Notes: generated from the sequence alone by a model not told the origin. A DNA stretch of 64,000 bases from Diabrotica undecimpunctata (GCF_040954645.1 NC_092808.1:18419383-18483382), one strand, 5' to 3'; positions 33,976 to 46,110 are shown, counted from the first letter of the stretch. Numbers and translations: made by a program.

Positions 33976-35391
33976 TCAATCATCTTCATTTTCATAATCT
34001 AGTTCATCTTCAGAGTCATCGTTTAATGAAATTCTAATAGGTTCAATGTCATCTTGAATGTTGTCTACTGTCCAAAAATTATTCTCCAATTTTATAACAT
34101 GGTTGACGTAATTTTTCCAATGTCCATTGTTCTGTACTTTATCATAACCTTCATAAATCAATGTTTTAACGTCGTTTTGTTTGAAACTTGAATTCTTAGA
34201 GGACACGTACCGTTTCACTTCACTCCACACCATTTCTATTGGGTTCAGTTCACAGTGATAAGGCGGAAGTCTTAAGATATGTACATCTACGCGGCATTGT
34301 TCGTCACTGTGATTCCTGTATTTTTCACCAATACAATCAATTTTGTATTTGTCATAAATATTTTTAAATACATTAGCAGTTTCCAGAAGTTCATTTTTTA
34401 AGTAATCTTCTTCAAAATAAATGTCCTTTTCATAGAGCCACTCCTTAATTTGACGTTTCACCCAATATTGTTTGGGAAAATTTAATTTCCTAGAGTGATA
34501 AGATGCATTGTCCAAGATAATGACATTCTTTTTATTTTTTGGGAGATTCGGTATTAACATCTCTTCAAACCATTTTTCAAATAGATCTCCGTCCATCTCT
34601 TCATGTTAATCTTCAGCACCTTTTTTGGCAAGAAAAGTGATGTCAGCACCTTCAACAAATCCGTCTTTGTTTCCTGCATGGACTAAAACAAATCTTGGTC
34701 CTTTTCCGGTCGGAGTTTTTAAACCTGTGGTAAGTCCATTTACGAAAGCCTGTCGGCTATTTTTTATTGTTGTATCTTGCCATACTTGCCCATTGGTTAT
34801 TCCAGTATTAACCCATGATTCGTCCATATAAATTATATTGGCTCCTTCGTTCCTCAGTTTCTTTATTTCCCGGAGATAGTGACGCCTCCAAGCGACTATT
34901 TCTTGTTTTTCTATTAATATTGAATTTCTACCTTGTTTGCCATATATAAAACCCATGTCGTGCAATAGTCTTCTCAACGTACTCTTGGAAAAATTCGGAA
35001 GATGCTCCATTTGCTTAATTTTTTCTAGTACTACGTCAAGGGTTGGAGGAATATTGTCCATAAAAAAACCGTGCACTACTTGTCTTATTCTAGACCCAGT
35101 TGCTTCATCATATCTATTCTCACGACTATTCAAATAACCGGTTCTTTTTTTTCTTATAGGAGTTACGAGTGGACCATTTTTACTTTCACTTCTATATCGA
35201 AATATCGTTCGCTTAGAGACTCCAGTCATAGCAGAAACTTCCCGCACTATTGTTGATACACTTTTATCATTATTACTGTTTGATAAATAGTTAAAAACAT
35301 TTAACACTATTTTTTTGCATTCACTATTTAACAAATTACCGTTTTTGAATTTTATTACACTCGCGGCCATTTTGACACTGACACGACACAA
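33976..35391 (-). pseudogene. IS630/Tc1-like transposase, single premature stop
   Basis: The 472-codon frame is interrupted once, by TAA at 34606-34608 (codon 262); both halves are in register. Parts: N-terminal helix-turn-helix (GVSKRTIFRYRSE, residues about 57-70), a second HTH-like region (FSKSTLRRLLHDMGF, 134-148), first catalytic Asp D190 in IIYMDESW, the stop, then D294 in VIILDNASYHS and E386 in CELNPIEMVWSEVK. The spacing D294-91-E386 is far longer than the 34-39 of classical Tc1/mariner enzymes. The C-terminus is very acidic (NDDSEDELDYENEDD). Two more degraded relatives lie in the RING-gene intron. It would excise and integrate its own element at TA; this copy cannot make the full enzyme. 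Confidence 0.85.
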
Positions 35392-35904
35392 ACGTCTGAT
35401 ATCAACTGAAAATTCTTTTAATGACTCTCAAGTATTTACCTGAATTTATAATTGCTGGCATTAGACAATAATTTTGAATTTATAAATAGGTATATTTTTT
35501 TAATTCTAAATTATTTTTTAATGTCTGTAACTGTAAATACAGGTAGAGAAAGTGTGTCATTAAAAGGACATTAAGATCAAAAACGGATTATACAAATAAT
35601 TATTTCATTTCCACGAATTGTAAACAATTTTGAACAGAAGATATAATTCCGAAAAGACCAGATTTCCGAAATATAACTTTCTATTTTTAAAATACCAACA
35701 GAAAAATTATATAATTAAAAAAATGTAGTATTTTTCCGTTTCACATTCATAAATATTTCCGAAATTATAATTCTTTTATAGGAGCCGGCCCATAACGTAC
35801 GATTGTAGGTACGATTAAAAACTGACAACAATGTAGTTATTTCTGGCATATAGAAAGTACAGGCCTATCTCTGGAACGCTGCCATCTGAATGTGAATTTA
35901 TCTC

Positions 35905-37640
35905 TAGAAGAATTGCAACGAAAACATGACGAATTTAACACACATAAGAAAATAAAAGAAGTTACAGTACACAAAAGAAATACACCCATAACATTCGAAT
36001 AATGAAGGTCATGCACTATCCCTAGAAAACGAAATAATGGAGGAATGGGAAAACTACATTAAAGCAATATTTAAGGATGATCGAGGATCACTACCTAACT
36101 TAAGTGCAAATACAGGACCATCAATCTTAAAAGCTGAAGTGGAAAAAGCCATACACCAATCCAAAAACAACAAAGCCAGTGGACCAGATCAAATATACAG
36201 CGAATGGCTAAAATTACTCTCAAATGACAATATAAAAGAACTCACTCTATTTTCAATCAAATATATATGATACCAGTGAAATTCCATCGGACTGGTTAAA
36301 ATTGATCTTTATTCCTCTACCTAAGAAACCAAACGTTAAGAAATGTAGCGACTGTAGACTCATTAGTTTAATGAGCCATGCCGTTAAAATACTGTTGCAT
36401 ATTCTCCTAAATCGAATTAACAACAAGTGCGAAGAAATAATTAGTCAAGAGCAGTTCGGGTTCCGGAGATGCATTGGAACTAGAGAAGAACTATTTTCTA
36501 TGCAAACACTCCTTCAACGATGTTGGGAGGTAAGAAAACCCGTATATATGAGCTTCATTGATTTTGAAAAGGCATTTGATCGCGTTTAGCATACCAGACT
36601 AATTACCGCCTTGCAGAGCATCCAACTAGATGAGAAAGACATCAAACTTATTGCCAAACTTTACTGGAACCAAACAGCCATTATTAATACCAACAACAGA
36701 GAATCAAAGCCAATCAGTATTGAACGAGGCGTAAGACAAGGCTGTATACTATCTCCCACCCTCTTTAACGTGTATTCTGAGAATCTATTTAGGGAAGTTT
36801 TAAAAGATCAAAAAGGAATTATCATAGAAGGAGAAATAATTAACAATATACGGTACGCCGACGATACTGTGATTCTAGCTGAAAACATCGACGATCTGCA
36901 GGAGCTAATCAATAGAGTTGACATGGAATGCACAAATTGGGGACTGTCGATAAATATCGATAAAACTAAATACATGGTGACCAGTAAAGTGGATATCGGC
37001 GCAACCCAACTGATATTAAACCAACAACCGCTGCAGAGAGTTCAGAGATTCAAATACCTTGGATGTTGGATTACCCAAAATCTAGATCCATCCTTCGAAA
37101 TTCGATGTAGAATTGAACAGGCAAGAAACTCATTTCAAAAATTCAAGCCTCTATTATCCAATAACTCATTAAATTTGGAAATCCGTGAAAAGTTTACAAG
37201 ATGTTACGTGTGGTCTGTACTTTTGTATGGATGTGAAACTTGGAGTTTAAACGCCGATATCATGAATAAAATCAAGGCGTTTGAGATGTAGTTGTATCGA
37301 AGGATACTAAAAATTCCATGGACTAGCAGAACCAGAAACGAAGAAGTTCTTCGAAGAATGGGACATCAACGAACTCTATTAAATATTATCAAGAGGCGTA
37401 AACTAGAATATCTTGGACATATAATCAGAGGACCAAGATATGAGTTCCTTCGGCTAATTCTCAACGGTAAAATCGAAGGAAAGAAATGGATAGGATGGAA
37501 GAAACTCTCTTGGTTGAGAAATTTGCGGCAGTGGACAGGTTTGACAGCGGACCAATTGCTACACGTAGCGCAAGACCGAGATCAGTATAAAAATATTATA
37601 AGCATGGTAGTCGCCGACGTTCCGTAGGGATATGGCACTC
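35905..37640 (+). pseudogene. LINE-B reverse transcriptase relic (right part of split copy)
   Basis: Continues the LINE-B frame: EELQRKHDEFNTHKKIKEV, then NIMEEW-type linker, SKNNKASGPDQIYSEW (36160-36210), IFIPLPKKPNVKKCSDCRLI (36303-36365), SFIDFEKAFDRV followed by TAG at 36587-36589, GVRQGCILSPTLFNVYSE, NNIRYADDTVILAEN (intact catalytic box, 36843-36890), CYVWSVLLYGCETWSL, a TAG at 37289-37291, then RILKIPWTSRTRNEEVL to about 37627. Additional frame changes occur near 36000 and 36270-36300. Inactive. Confidence 0.8.
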
Positions 37641-37664
37641 TAAGAAGAAGAAGTCATTAACGTA

Positions 37665-39010
37665 TGTTAATTTATCGTTTTCAAATGGCGACTTTCCAGA
37701 TGCTACAAAAATTGAAAAAGTTTTACCAATTCATAAAAAAGGTGACCCAAAACAAGTTTGCAATTACCGCCCAACAACAATTCCTTCGGTATTTTTAAAA
37801 ATCTTTTAATACTGCTATTTACAAAGAGTTAATTCATTTTTACAGATAAGCAATGTAGTTATGGGTAAATACCTAAATCAACATGAATTCCAGTCTAAAA
37901 AATATACCGATACAGCAATCATTCCTTTTATGATACCCTCACAAATTTAATAAATTCATAAGAAAGTCCTGTTGAGATATTTTTTGATCTCAGCAGGGTT
38001 TTCGACTGTGTCAATCACGAAAAAAGATATTTGTATTCAAGGACATGCATCGAATTGGATAAAAGGCAAAACATCAGATGCGAGCCACAAATCTCAATAT
38101 TAACACAGGTGTACCACAAGGCCCAATTTTAGGACCCATTCTATTTCTTATTTACGTAAACGATATTGTCTTGGCGATAATGTTATAATAAACGGATCTG
38201 ATTTTTCTTTGGAGTCCAAATGTAATCGTTCATTGTTGGATCTTTACAGATGGTTCTGTAATTGTTAAATAATCAAAAAACTCTTTCCATACAGTTTTAT
38301 AAAAGGCAACGATATATTAACCAAATTAATTTAAATATAAATAACAATCACATTCAAAATGTTTCATCATTAAAGTTCCTCGGACTTCATATATAGATAT
38401 AGATCACTGTCTTACTTGGGGAAAACTAGTGATGCTCTTACCGCAAAAGTGAACTCAGTAACTTTTTTGTTTCAAAGTTTAAAACAAGTTTTAAGGATAA
38501 ACAATTATTAATAATAATAATAATAATCTAAGATACAAGATTTATTTTTGGGGACAAGTAGCCATATTAATGAAGTCTTTATTGCACATAAAAGAATAAT
38601 AAGGTATATTGCTGGTGTCCCCCATGATACTAATTGCAGGCAATATTTTCAAAATTTGAAAAATGCCTTATTCTGCCTGTCTGGATATTCTGGAGACTGC
38701 TATATTTGTATTTAATAACCTCGAACATTTTAAAACTAATGGACAAGCCAGCAACTTAAATTCTAGATATTACGATACCTTACGTGCTCCAATGTGTAAA
38801 GGAAATATATATTTCAAATGTTCCAGTATAATAAGATAAATACTTTTGAATAGATTAAAAATAAATATAAAATTGTGTACTAGCATGACATGCTTTAAAC
38901 TATTTAAAACTTTAAAATTTGTTAATGCACACATTTTTTGTTCAGTTGTAGAATTTCTCCAATTTTAAATGTTACTCTTTCTGTTGTTTTTTAAAAAGAA
39001 AATAAATTAT
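37665..39010 (+). pseudogene. LINE-E reverse transcriptase relic
   Basis: RT motifs with many breaks: PDATKIEKVLPIHKKGDPK and NYRPTTIPSVFLKI (37697-37805), FFDLSRVFDCVNHEK (about 37980-38020), TGVPQGPILGPILFLIYV-like codons (38107-38160), and the C-terminal RIIRYIAGVPHDTNCRQYF (38595-38650). It ends in an AATAAATTATTATTTATTT tail near 38998-39025. LINE-B inserted at its 5' side (37664). The PQG/HKKGD pattern is CR1/Jockey-like. Dead. Confidence 0.7.
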
Positions 39011-39086
39011 TATTTATTTATTTAAAAATTAAAAAACTAGAAGAAAATGGCAAACAACAAACATTAAACCTAACAATCCGACGTTG

Positions 39087-40124
39087 AAGAAAGACTCTAA
39101 TGAGTATCAATTGTTTCGCCGAACGTTTTCGCCAAAGAGAATTAATTTGGCTTCTTCAGGGCTGAAAGAGAATAAATTATAATTAGCTACCATATATTAT
39201 CTATTAAAAACATTATTGATCTTACCGTAACTTAGAATTGTAGAGTCAGAATATTAAACCATTCCACTGGTCATCTCATGGACTATACTAACACTACAAT
39301 TCTCCACCGTGAGAACAATAAATCTAAAAGAGAGTTCATTGAAATGTCTTATATTTTCCTTAACGATTTCTCCATTAACGAGTGCCGTTAAGAATCTAAG
39401 CGATATATACCACTTCTTACTTAAATCAGATACCAAGAACAATGCAACATCACAGATAACTAACTTGACTGATATATCCATTAACAACTAACCTACTTTT
39501 ATAATTAATTTTCATTAACTAAAAAAGATAACATTCCCTTGCTTTTCTTAGATACATCTCAATAAGATATTATAATAATACATGAACAATATAATATAAT
39601 TAAAAAAGAAAATTAAAATAATATTTCCCTATACTGGGATTTAATTTCATTCGGTTTTACCAATGAACCTTAACGACATAAAGATTCAAAAGAACTACTT
39701 GAATTTGTCAGCGCATGCGTTCTGGCTAAAACATAACCTCACATTTAAACTTTCTAACAATCAAAAATTTAGTTATTGCCGACAATTCAAAGAATTACCT
39801 CCTTTTAAATGTAGTTACATTGGGTTTTTCGATTAACCTTGGGTAAACCTTTGCGTTTTAAGTTCAAAGCTACCATACCTTTCCAACGTTAAAAAAAAAC
39901 CTTTTTTTTGCACATAGTAACAAAAAACACCATTATGTTGTTACAAGCAAAGTTTTTTTTAATATTCTAACTCTACAATTCTACGGTAAGATCAATAATG
40001 TTTTTAATAGATAATATATGGTAGCTAATTATAATTTATTCTCTTTCAGCCCTGAAGAAGCCAAATTAATTCTCTTTGGCGAAAACGTTCGGCGAAACAA
40101 TTGATACTCATTAGAGTCTTTCTT
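39087..40124. mobile_element. Foldback-type element with ~165-bp inverted arms
   Basis: The left arm 39087-39256 and right arm 39960-40124 are long inverted repeats (starting AAGAAAGACTCTAATGAGTA; contain GGCGAAAACGTTCGGCG) with one 4-5-bp indel and very few mismatches. The 700-bp interior has no credible gene. The arm structure could form a large hairpin. No clear TSD was found. A (TA)n microsatellite follows closely on the right. Confidence 0.8.
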
Positions 40125-40188
40125 GCAGATTTCCCCAATATTTAAGAGTTTACTATTTAACTTATCTGCAAAGATTAAATTTCTTTTC

Positions 40189-41087
<899 letters not shown>

Positions 41088-41089
41088 TA

Positions 41090-41227
41090 TACAGGGTCTC
41101 CTATTAAACGAAATTTAAAAAAGAAAATTTAGAAAAAAAATTAGTCATGTTATAGGATTTTTTTGCTTTACGTGGTGCTATCTAACTATACCTTTAAGGA
41201 ACGCACTATTTTCGGGGACACCCTGTA
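41090..41227. mobile_element. Small MITE, 138 bp, TACAGGGT termini, TA target
   Basis: Ends TACAGGGTCTCC and GGACACCCTGTA are inverted repeats; TA is present outside both (41088-41089, 41228-41229). The terminal TACAGGGT matches the ends of the 2.1-kb DDD element at 43707-45789, a possible autonomous source. Confidence 0.65.
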
Positions 41228-41231
41228 TATT

Positions 41232-41407
41232 AACATAGACTGAGCATACCGGCCGCGCAAACTGCTGACACGATTTCTTGTGACTCACTATCTCTCACAT
41301 TCACCAAAAAGAGATGCCGATTTAATTGATGTAATTCAAAGCCACAACACAGAATGAAAAAAAAGATGGTGTCATCACTTAGCTCTACAGACTGCTCAGT
41401 CTATGTT
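41232..41407. repeat. Inverted-repeat element, 176 bp
   Basis: AACATAGACTGAGCA at 41232-41246 is the exact reverse complement of 41393-41407 (15 bp). The interior is non-coding. Probably another MITE; TSD uncertain because the flanks are TA-rich. Confidence 0.6.
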
Positions 41408-42461
41408 TATATATACGTCTATAGTATATCTTATATAAAACACAGGGAAAAAATTAATATAGAAACATATTTTTGTCCGTGAATATGTAATAGTTTTTTT
41501 TTCTTCTGAATATCCTTTAAAGCATGGCTCTATTGACGGTTAACAATAAAGTATCTAACTTAAAGAAAAAGTAAAGTAAAATAAATTAAAGTACAATATT
41601 GATCTAACTCCATGGTTTTTCTCTTTACATGAATCTTAATTTTGACTGTTTCTCAAACTTGGACCTAGGCCAGCCGCATACAAAATTAGCCCTTTCTCAT
41701 AAATGCAAAACGGTATTAAGAACTTATATTCGGTATCACGATTCATTGCTGGTAATACCATTAAATAAAAATGACGATGCCGTAAAATCCTTCGTAATAA
41801 GACAAAAGATGGCCGGAATTATTTTTCGAAATACGAGCAGCGCCATTAAATTTAAGTGCTTAACTTGAATTCCTTGGCAATAATTTTTGTTTACAATTTA
41901 TAACAGAAGAGTTAAAGGGGTTCTAATACTGAACATAAATTTATTTTATAAGAACTAAAAGTTATCTCTTAAAGCGTTCTTCATACTACAAAAATAAAAT
42001 TAATATTTGTACTTGACTCCTGCGTCGTATATACATTACTTATACAGCGTGTTTTACGTAGACTGCATGTAGACATATATGGGGGTTGGGGAGGGGTTGC
42101 TCTGTTACACAGCAGACTTAGTAAAACTCAGGTTTAGTATGTGGATGGATCGATCTACACTCAGCAAGGAGCAGCAAGTGACTAACTAATACTTAGCCAC
42201 GGAATAGGTCTGTCTCCGATCAACACTCTAAGACCAGGAATTGCCACTAGATCAACACTCTAGCGGAATCGCTTCGCCTTCAGTCAATAACTTAGAGCCA
42301 GTGCAAAAAATTGGCTAGACGTGAGAACTTAGAGAAGAACGGCCCGAAACCGACAAAGTTGGAGGCATAGTTTGGAGGAAGCCAAGGCTTGATTTTGTCT
42401 AGTGGGCAGAGGGGAAGTGTAAATAAAGAAAGTATATTTTAGGAACAACTTGAACCTTGAG
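41408..42461. other. Non-coding spacer
   Basis: AT-rich to about 42050, then a mixed-composition block to 42430 with a repeated GATCAACACTCTA (near 42219 and 42249). It ends in AATAAAG (42421-42427), so it could be the end of a transcribed element or LTR, but no boundary was found. A 79-codon frame at 41629-41868 has no recognisable features. Confidence 0.3.
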
Positions 42462-42672
42462 GCTTTTTAATTTTGAATGAGTTCTGAAGCTTGTTGTTTA
42501 TAGTCTCATAGTCCTCGGGTTTTGTATTACCAAGAAGTTTAGTAGTGACATGTTTAGAAGACTTCCAAACATGTTTTTCAGTCTCATCCAAAATTTCTTT
42601 TAAGCCACGATCCTTTAAAAGCTGCCTTATTTGAGGACCTTTAAGTATACCCTCTTTTATGTTTTTGCTGCT
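42462..42672 (-). pseudogene. Fragment of a repetitive insect protein family
   Basis: The open minus-strand stretch reads KEGILKGPQIRQLLKDRG, LKEILDETEKHVWKSSKHV, then LLGNTKPEDYETINNKLQ. I recall this GPQIRQLMKD...LGN pattern from abundant uncharacterised arthropod and cnidarian repeat proteins, not a named family. It is fused directly to the 3'-truncated LINE-B copy on its right, a deletion junction or insertion scar. Confidence 0.5.
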
Positions 42673-43706
42673 CTACTGCTCTGAAAAGATTTGTGGTTGT
42701 TGTGTTGAACCACGTACGTAGATTTTTCAGCCAGGAAATCATTCGCATTCCTGATCCTCATTTTGCTTTCACTTTTCCTTGTAGAATTAATTGCAGTAAC
42801 CCATATCTTTCTCTGTTCCTCACGATGTGACCGAGATATTCGATTTTGGCTGTTTTTTTTTTCTGGTTAACAACTCTTTTCCTTTTTGCATTTTTAATAA
42901 AACATCCTGATTAGTATAAGGTATCTTCAGAATTCGACGATACAACCACATTGCGAAGGCTTCAATTGTCTTGTAGGTAGCGTCTATGAGAGTCCACCAC
43001 TCAACTCTAATAACAGTATAGGAAAGATATAACATCGTAGTAACCTTATCTTTATGGGTACTGATAAATCATGGCATTTGAATAGCTTAGCGATTTTTTT
43101 AAATGCAGGTCTTGCTTTCTCTATCTAACATTTTATTTCTAGAGAATGGTCCCAATTTTCATTGACTTCCGTACCAAGGTAGGTGTATCTCTTTACTCTT
43201 TCTATTGGTTGAACATTCACACTGATTATTTCTTATTTTTTTTTTAATGTTCAGTGAAAGTCCATATCTCTGATTCACTTCTGTGATTCTATTCATTAAC
43301 TTCTGGAGGGCTTCATAACTGTCAGCGAATACCACCGTGTCATCCACGTACCTATCTGATGTTATTGATACATTATCCGTTAATCAGCAAGGGTGATAGT
43401 ATACATCCCTGTCGGACCCTACTTTTGATTTTGATATCGAAGGATTCTCCTACCTCTGTACGGATAGATGATGTAAATTCCAGTAAAGACTGCTAATAAT
43501 TTTTAGATCACAGATGTTTATTCCAATATGTATTAATATCTCTATCAGCTTGTCGTGTTTTACTGTATCAAACGCATGCATAAATATCGTAATTAATATC
43601 TCGACATCGTTGAAATAGCACTTGTATGCTACGGAGAGCCTTTCTCGTACCCACTGTGTTCCGAAAAAAAAACTGTGTACGGCTGATTTTTTCTTCGCAC
43701 AGTCTA

Positions 43707-45789
43707 TACAGGGTGTTTAAAAAAAAAGGTAACCCCGTCTCTAGGGCAGGTAAAAAACTGAAAAATAATTGGGGTTTGCTTAGTAAAAAATTTTTGTAAC
43801 GCCATCCGTTTTCAAGATACAGGGCGTTGAAAAAAAAAAAATTACGCATTTTTTACGATTTTGCCGAAACTACTGGCAACATTGTAATGAAATTTTATAC
43901 GAATATGTTTTGGAAGCTGATACATCCCATGAATTTGTTTTTATATCTTATTCTCATAGAGGGCGCTAGTTACACGGATCGTACTAAGTATTAGTCAATA
44001 TAACCTTTTTAACAGTATAATTATTATTCAAAATTTCAAGTAAACTTAAACATCATTCAATTTTACACGAAAAAGGTACTCTTGGTAAAACTCGATACTG
44101 TGTACCGTTTTCAGAATATTTTGATTTGAAAATTATGAAGTAATAATTGATGCTGGTAGTAATGATAAAGTTCTAATAGGTATACTTCTATTTTCTCCAA
44201 GTGTGCCATGGAAATCTGACATTTATTGATTGTTATGACGATAAATCAACAATAATTAGAGTTTTGAAACCTTGTTATTTGTAAAATCAAATTAAAATGT
44301 ACTCAAATGTTGAATACGCTGACGTGTTATTAACCTTAGGCGAATGTTTAGGATGTTCTAGTGCAGCTGTGACACGTTATGCAGCAAAGTTTCCTAGAAG
44401 AAACTTACCAAGTAAAAAAACATTTAGAGCCGTTGAACGACGTTGTCGAGAAACTGGGAATGTGAGACCAAATAAAATAAATTCTGGTAGACCAAGAACA
44501 ACAAGAACAATTAATAAATAAAATAATATTTTAAATTTACTTGATCAAGATCCAACAGTTAGCGTAAGGAATATAGCAAGACAAACAAATACTTCTTCTT
44601 CAAGTACTTGGCGGATACTGAAAGAACAGCAATTACATCCTTATCATTACAGACAAGTCCAAGAGCTCTTGCCAGATGATCTACCGGTTAGAGTGGATTT
44701 TTGTGAAACATTGCAACAAAGGACAGCCTACAATCCAAATTTTTTAAAATGCATTCTTTTTACGGACGAGGCCACCTTTACGCGACAAGGTATGTTTAAC
44801 TCCCATAATGCACACTATTGGTGTGATGAGAATCCACGAGTCAAAAGGGTATCACATTACCAACACTCATTTAAAGTTAATGTTTGGGCAGCAAATTTAG
44901 GTAACAAATTAATAGGTTATCATATTCTACCTGGAAATTTAAATGGTAATATGTATCTTGATTTTTTAAACAATTCCTTATTCGAGATATTAGAAGATTT
45001 AACGCTAAACGAACGAAGATCTTTATTTTTTATGCACGATGGAGCTCCACCACACTTTGATAGAAGGTGTCGTAATTGGTTGAGTAATCATTTTCCGAAT
45101 CGATGGATTGGTAGAGGTGCAGAAGCTCCGATTCATTGGCCTCCTCGGTCATGCGATTTTAACCCTTTGGACTACGCAGTTTGGTCGTAGATTAAGGAAA
45201 AAGTCTCTGCTACAGAGGTAAATTCAGGCCAAGAATTGGAAAAAAGAATTCAACGTCAATTTAATGACATCATAGCTGATCCCCTACCGTTTAGAAGGTT
45301 AATGGAATCTTTAGAAAAAAGAATAGACTTGTTTATTCGCGAAAACGGAGGGAATTTTGAACACTTACTGTAATTGAATTTTATTTTATGTTCTTAGTCA
45401 TTAATTTAATTTTCTTCTAGTGAGTTTTGTTTAATTACTAACTATTTTATACCAGCATCAATTATTACTTCATAATTTTCAAATCAAAATATTCTGAAAA
45501 CGGTACACAGTATCGAGTTTTACCAAGAGTACCTTTTTTTTGTGTAAAATTGAATGATGTTTAAGTTTACTTGAAATTTTGTATAAAACATATTTGTATA
45601 AAATTTCATTACAATGTTGCCAGTAGTTTCGGCAAAATCGTAAAAAATGCGTAAAATTTTTTTTCTTCAACGCCCTGTATATTGAAAACGGATGGCGTTA
45701 CAAAAATTTTTTACTAAGCAAACCCCAATTATTTTTCAGTTTTTTACCTACCCTAGAGACGGGGTTACCTTTTTTTGAAACACCCTGTA
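43707..45789 (+). mobile_element. TA-target DDD transposon with long TIRs (D-43-D)
   Basis: The 2,083-bp element is bounded by TA (43705-43706 and 45790-45791) within LINE-B. It starts TACAGGGTGTTT. The arms are exceptionally long: about 210 bp (43707-43915 and 45580-45789) match almost perfectly, and after a roughly 115-bp insertion in the left arm (about 43916-44030) the similarity continues to 44157 on the left and 45452 on the right, i.e. about 340 bp of inverted repeat. One gene (44297-45373) with two nonsense codons lies between the arms. Confidence 0.88.
44297..45373 (+). pseudogene. Mariner/rosa-like DDD transposase, two nonsense codons
   Basis: A single register of 359 codons from ATG 44297 to TAA 45371-45373, interrupted by TAA 44519-44521 and TAG 45188-45190 but with no frameshift. 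N-terminal HTH with a GRPRTTRT hinge (about residues 66-73), second HTH (TSSSSTWRILKEQQ). Catalytic motifs: LFTDEATFTRQG (D1), FFMHDGAPPHFDRR (D2), WPPRSCDFNPLDYAVW (D3). Between D2 and D3 lie 43 residues; known related families have 34, 37, 39 or 41. The overall look is that of arthropod DD41D (rosa/Visitor-type) enzymes. It would mobilise TACAGGGT-ended elements at TA. Confidence 0.82.
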
Positions 45790-46110
45790 TATCCTTTGAT
45801 GTATGAGTTTAAGAAATAACTTTAAAATGTGGCTCATTAAGCTGATGGTCCGGAAATCATTGCAGGATACGGATTCTGTTTTATTTGGTAGAACAATAAA
45901 CGTTGACTTCAGCCGTGATCATGGTATTACTCCGTTTAAATATATGTCATTAAATATTTTTGTTGGTCGTTGAGTACCGTTGGTGTTTAACAGCTTTATG
46001 AGTTCAGCATATGCATTGTGAGGTCCTAAAGCTTTGCCATGTCTTAGTTGCAATATTGCTTTTTCCACTTCATCTGATGTGATTAGTAAGTAGTTTTTTA
46101 TGTTAACTTA

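Larger units (their letters stand above)
33037..35904 (-). mobile_element. IS630/Tc1-like transposon with TA target and ~40-bp TIRs (D-91-E)
   Basis: This 2,868-bp element is inserted in LINE-B at a TA (33035-33036 and 35905-35906). Its terminal arms 33037-33076 and 35864-35904 are inverted repeats sharing ATAAA-TCAC-TT-AGATGGCAG-GT-C with scattered mismatches. The single gene inside (35391-33976) has one nonsense codon. A separate MITE lies at 33543-33804. TA target and DDE type place it in the IS630-Tc1-mariner supergroup, but the catalytic spacing is atypical (see the gene). Coherent LINE codons on both sides fix the boundaries. Confidence 0.88.
31431..37652 (+). mobile_element. LINE-B copy split by an IS630/Tc1-like element
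   Basis: Flanked by GTCATTAACGTA (31419-31430 and 37653-37664), a 12-bp TSD. It starts with a GC-rich leader and ends in an AAGAAGAAG tail, like the full-length copy at 13480-17004. Subtracting the inserted transposon at 33037-35904 and its extra TA leaves about 3.35 kb. The codons on the two sides of the insert (WMQAKCEEL to 33036 and EELQRKHDEFN from 35905) form one continuous protein segment, confirming the split. Confidence 0.88.
42673..46110 (-). mobile_element. LINE-B-type RT relic split by the DDD transposon
   Basis: Minus-strand RT remains lie on both sides of the 43707-45789 insert. Right part (46110-45792): DEVEKAILQLRHGKALGPHN, FNDIYLNGVIP, FRTISLMSHILKLFL. Left part (43704-42690): CEEKISRTQFFFRNTVGTRK, RYVDDTVVFADSYEAL (catalytic box YVDD, Ala to Val), MWLYRRILKIPYTN, ILQGKVKAK. 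The 3' end is lost at about 42673. Sequence is related to LINE-B at 13480 and 31431. Dead. Confidence 0.7.

Noticed and set aside
41629..41868. 79-codon plus-strand frame
   Set aside because: No domain, no splice or repeat support; treated as chance.
45479..45670. Minus-strand frame in the right arm of the D-43-D element
   Set aside because: Falls wholly inside the inverted repeat arm and is Lys/Phe/Ile low-complexity.
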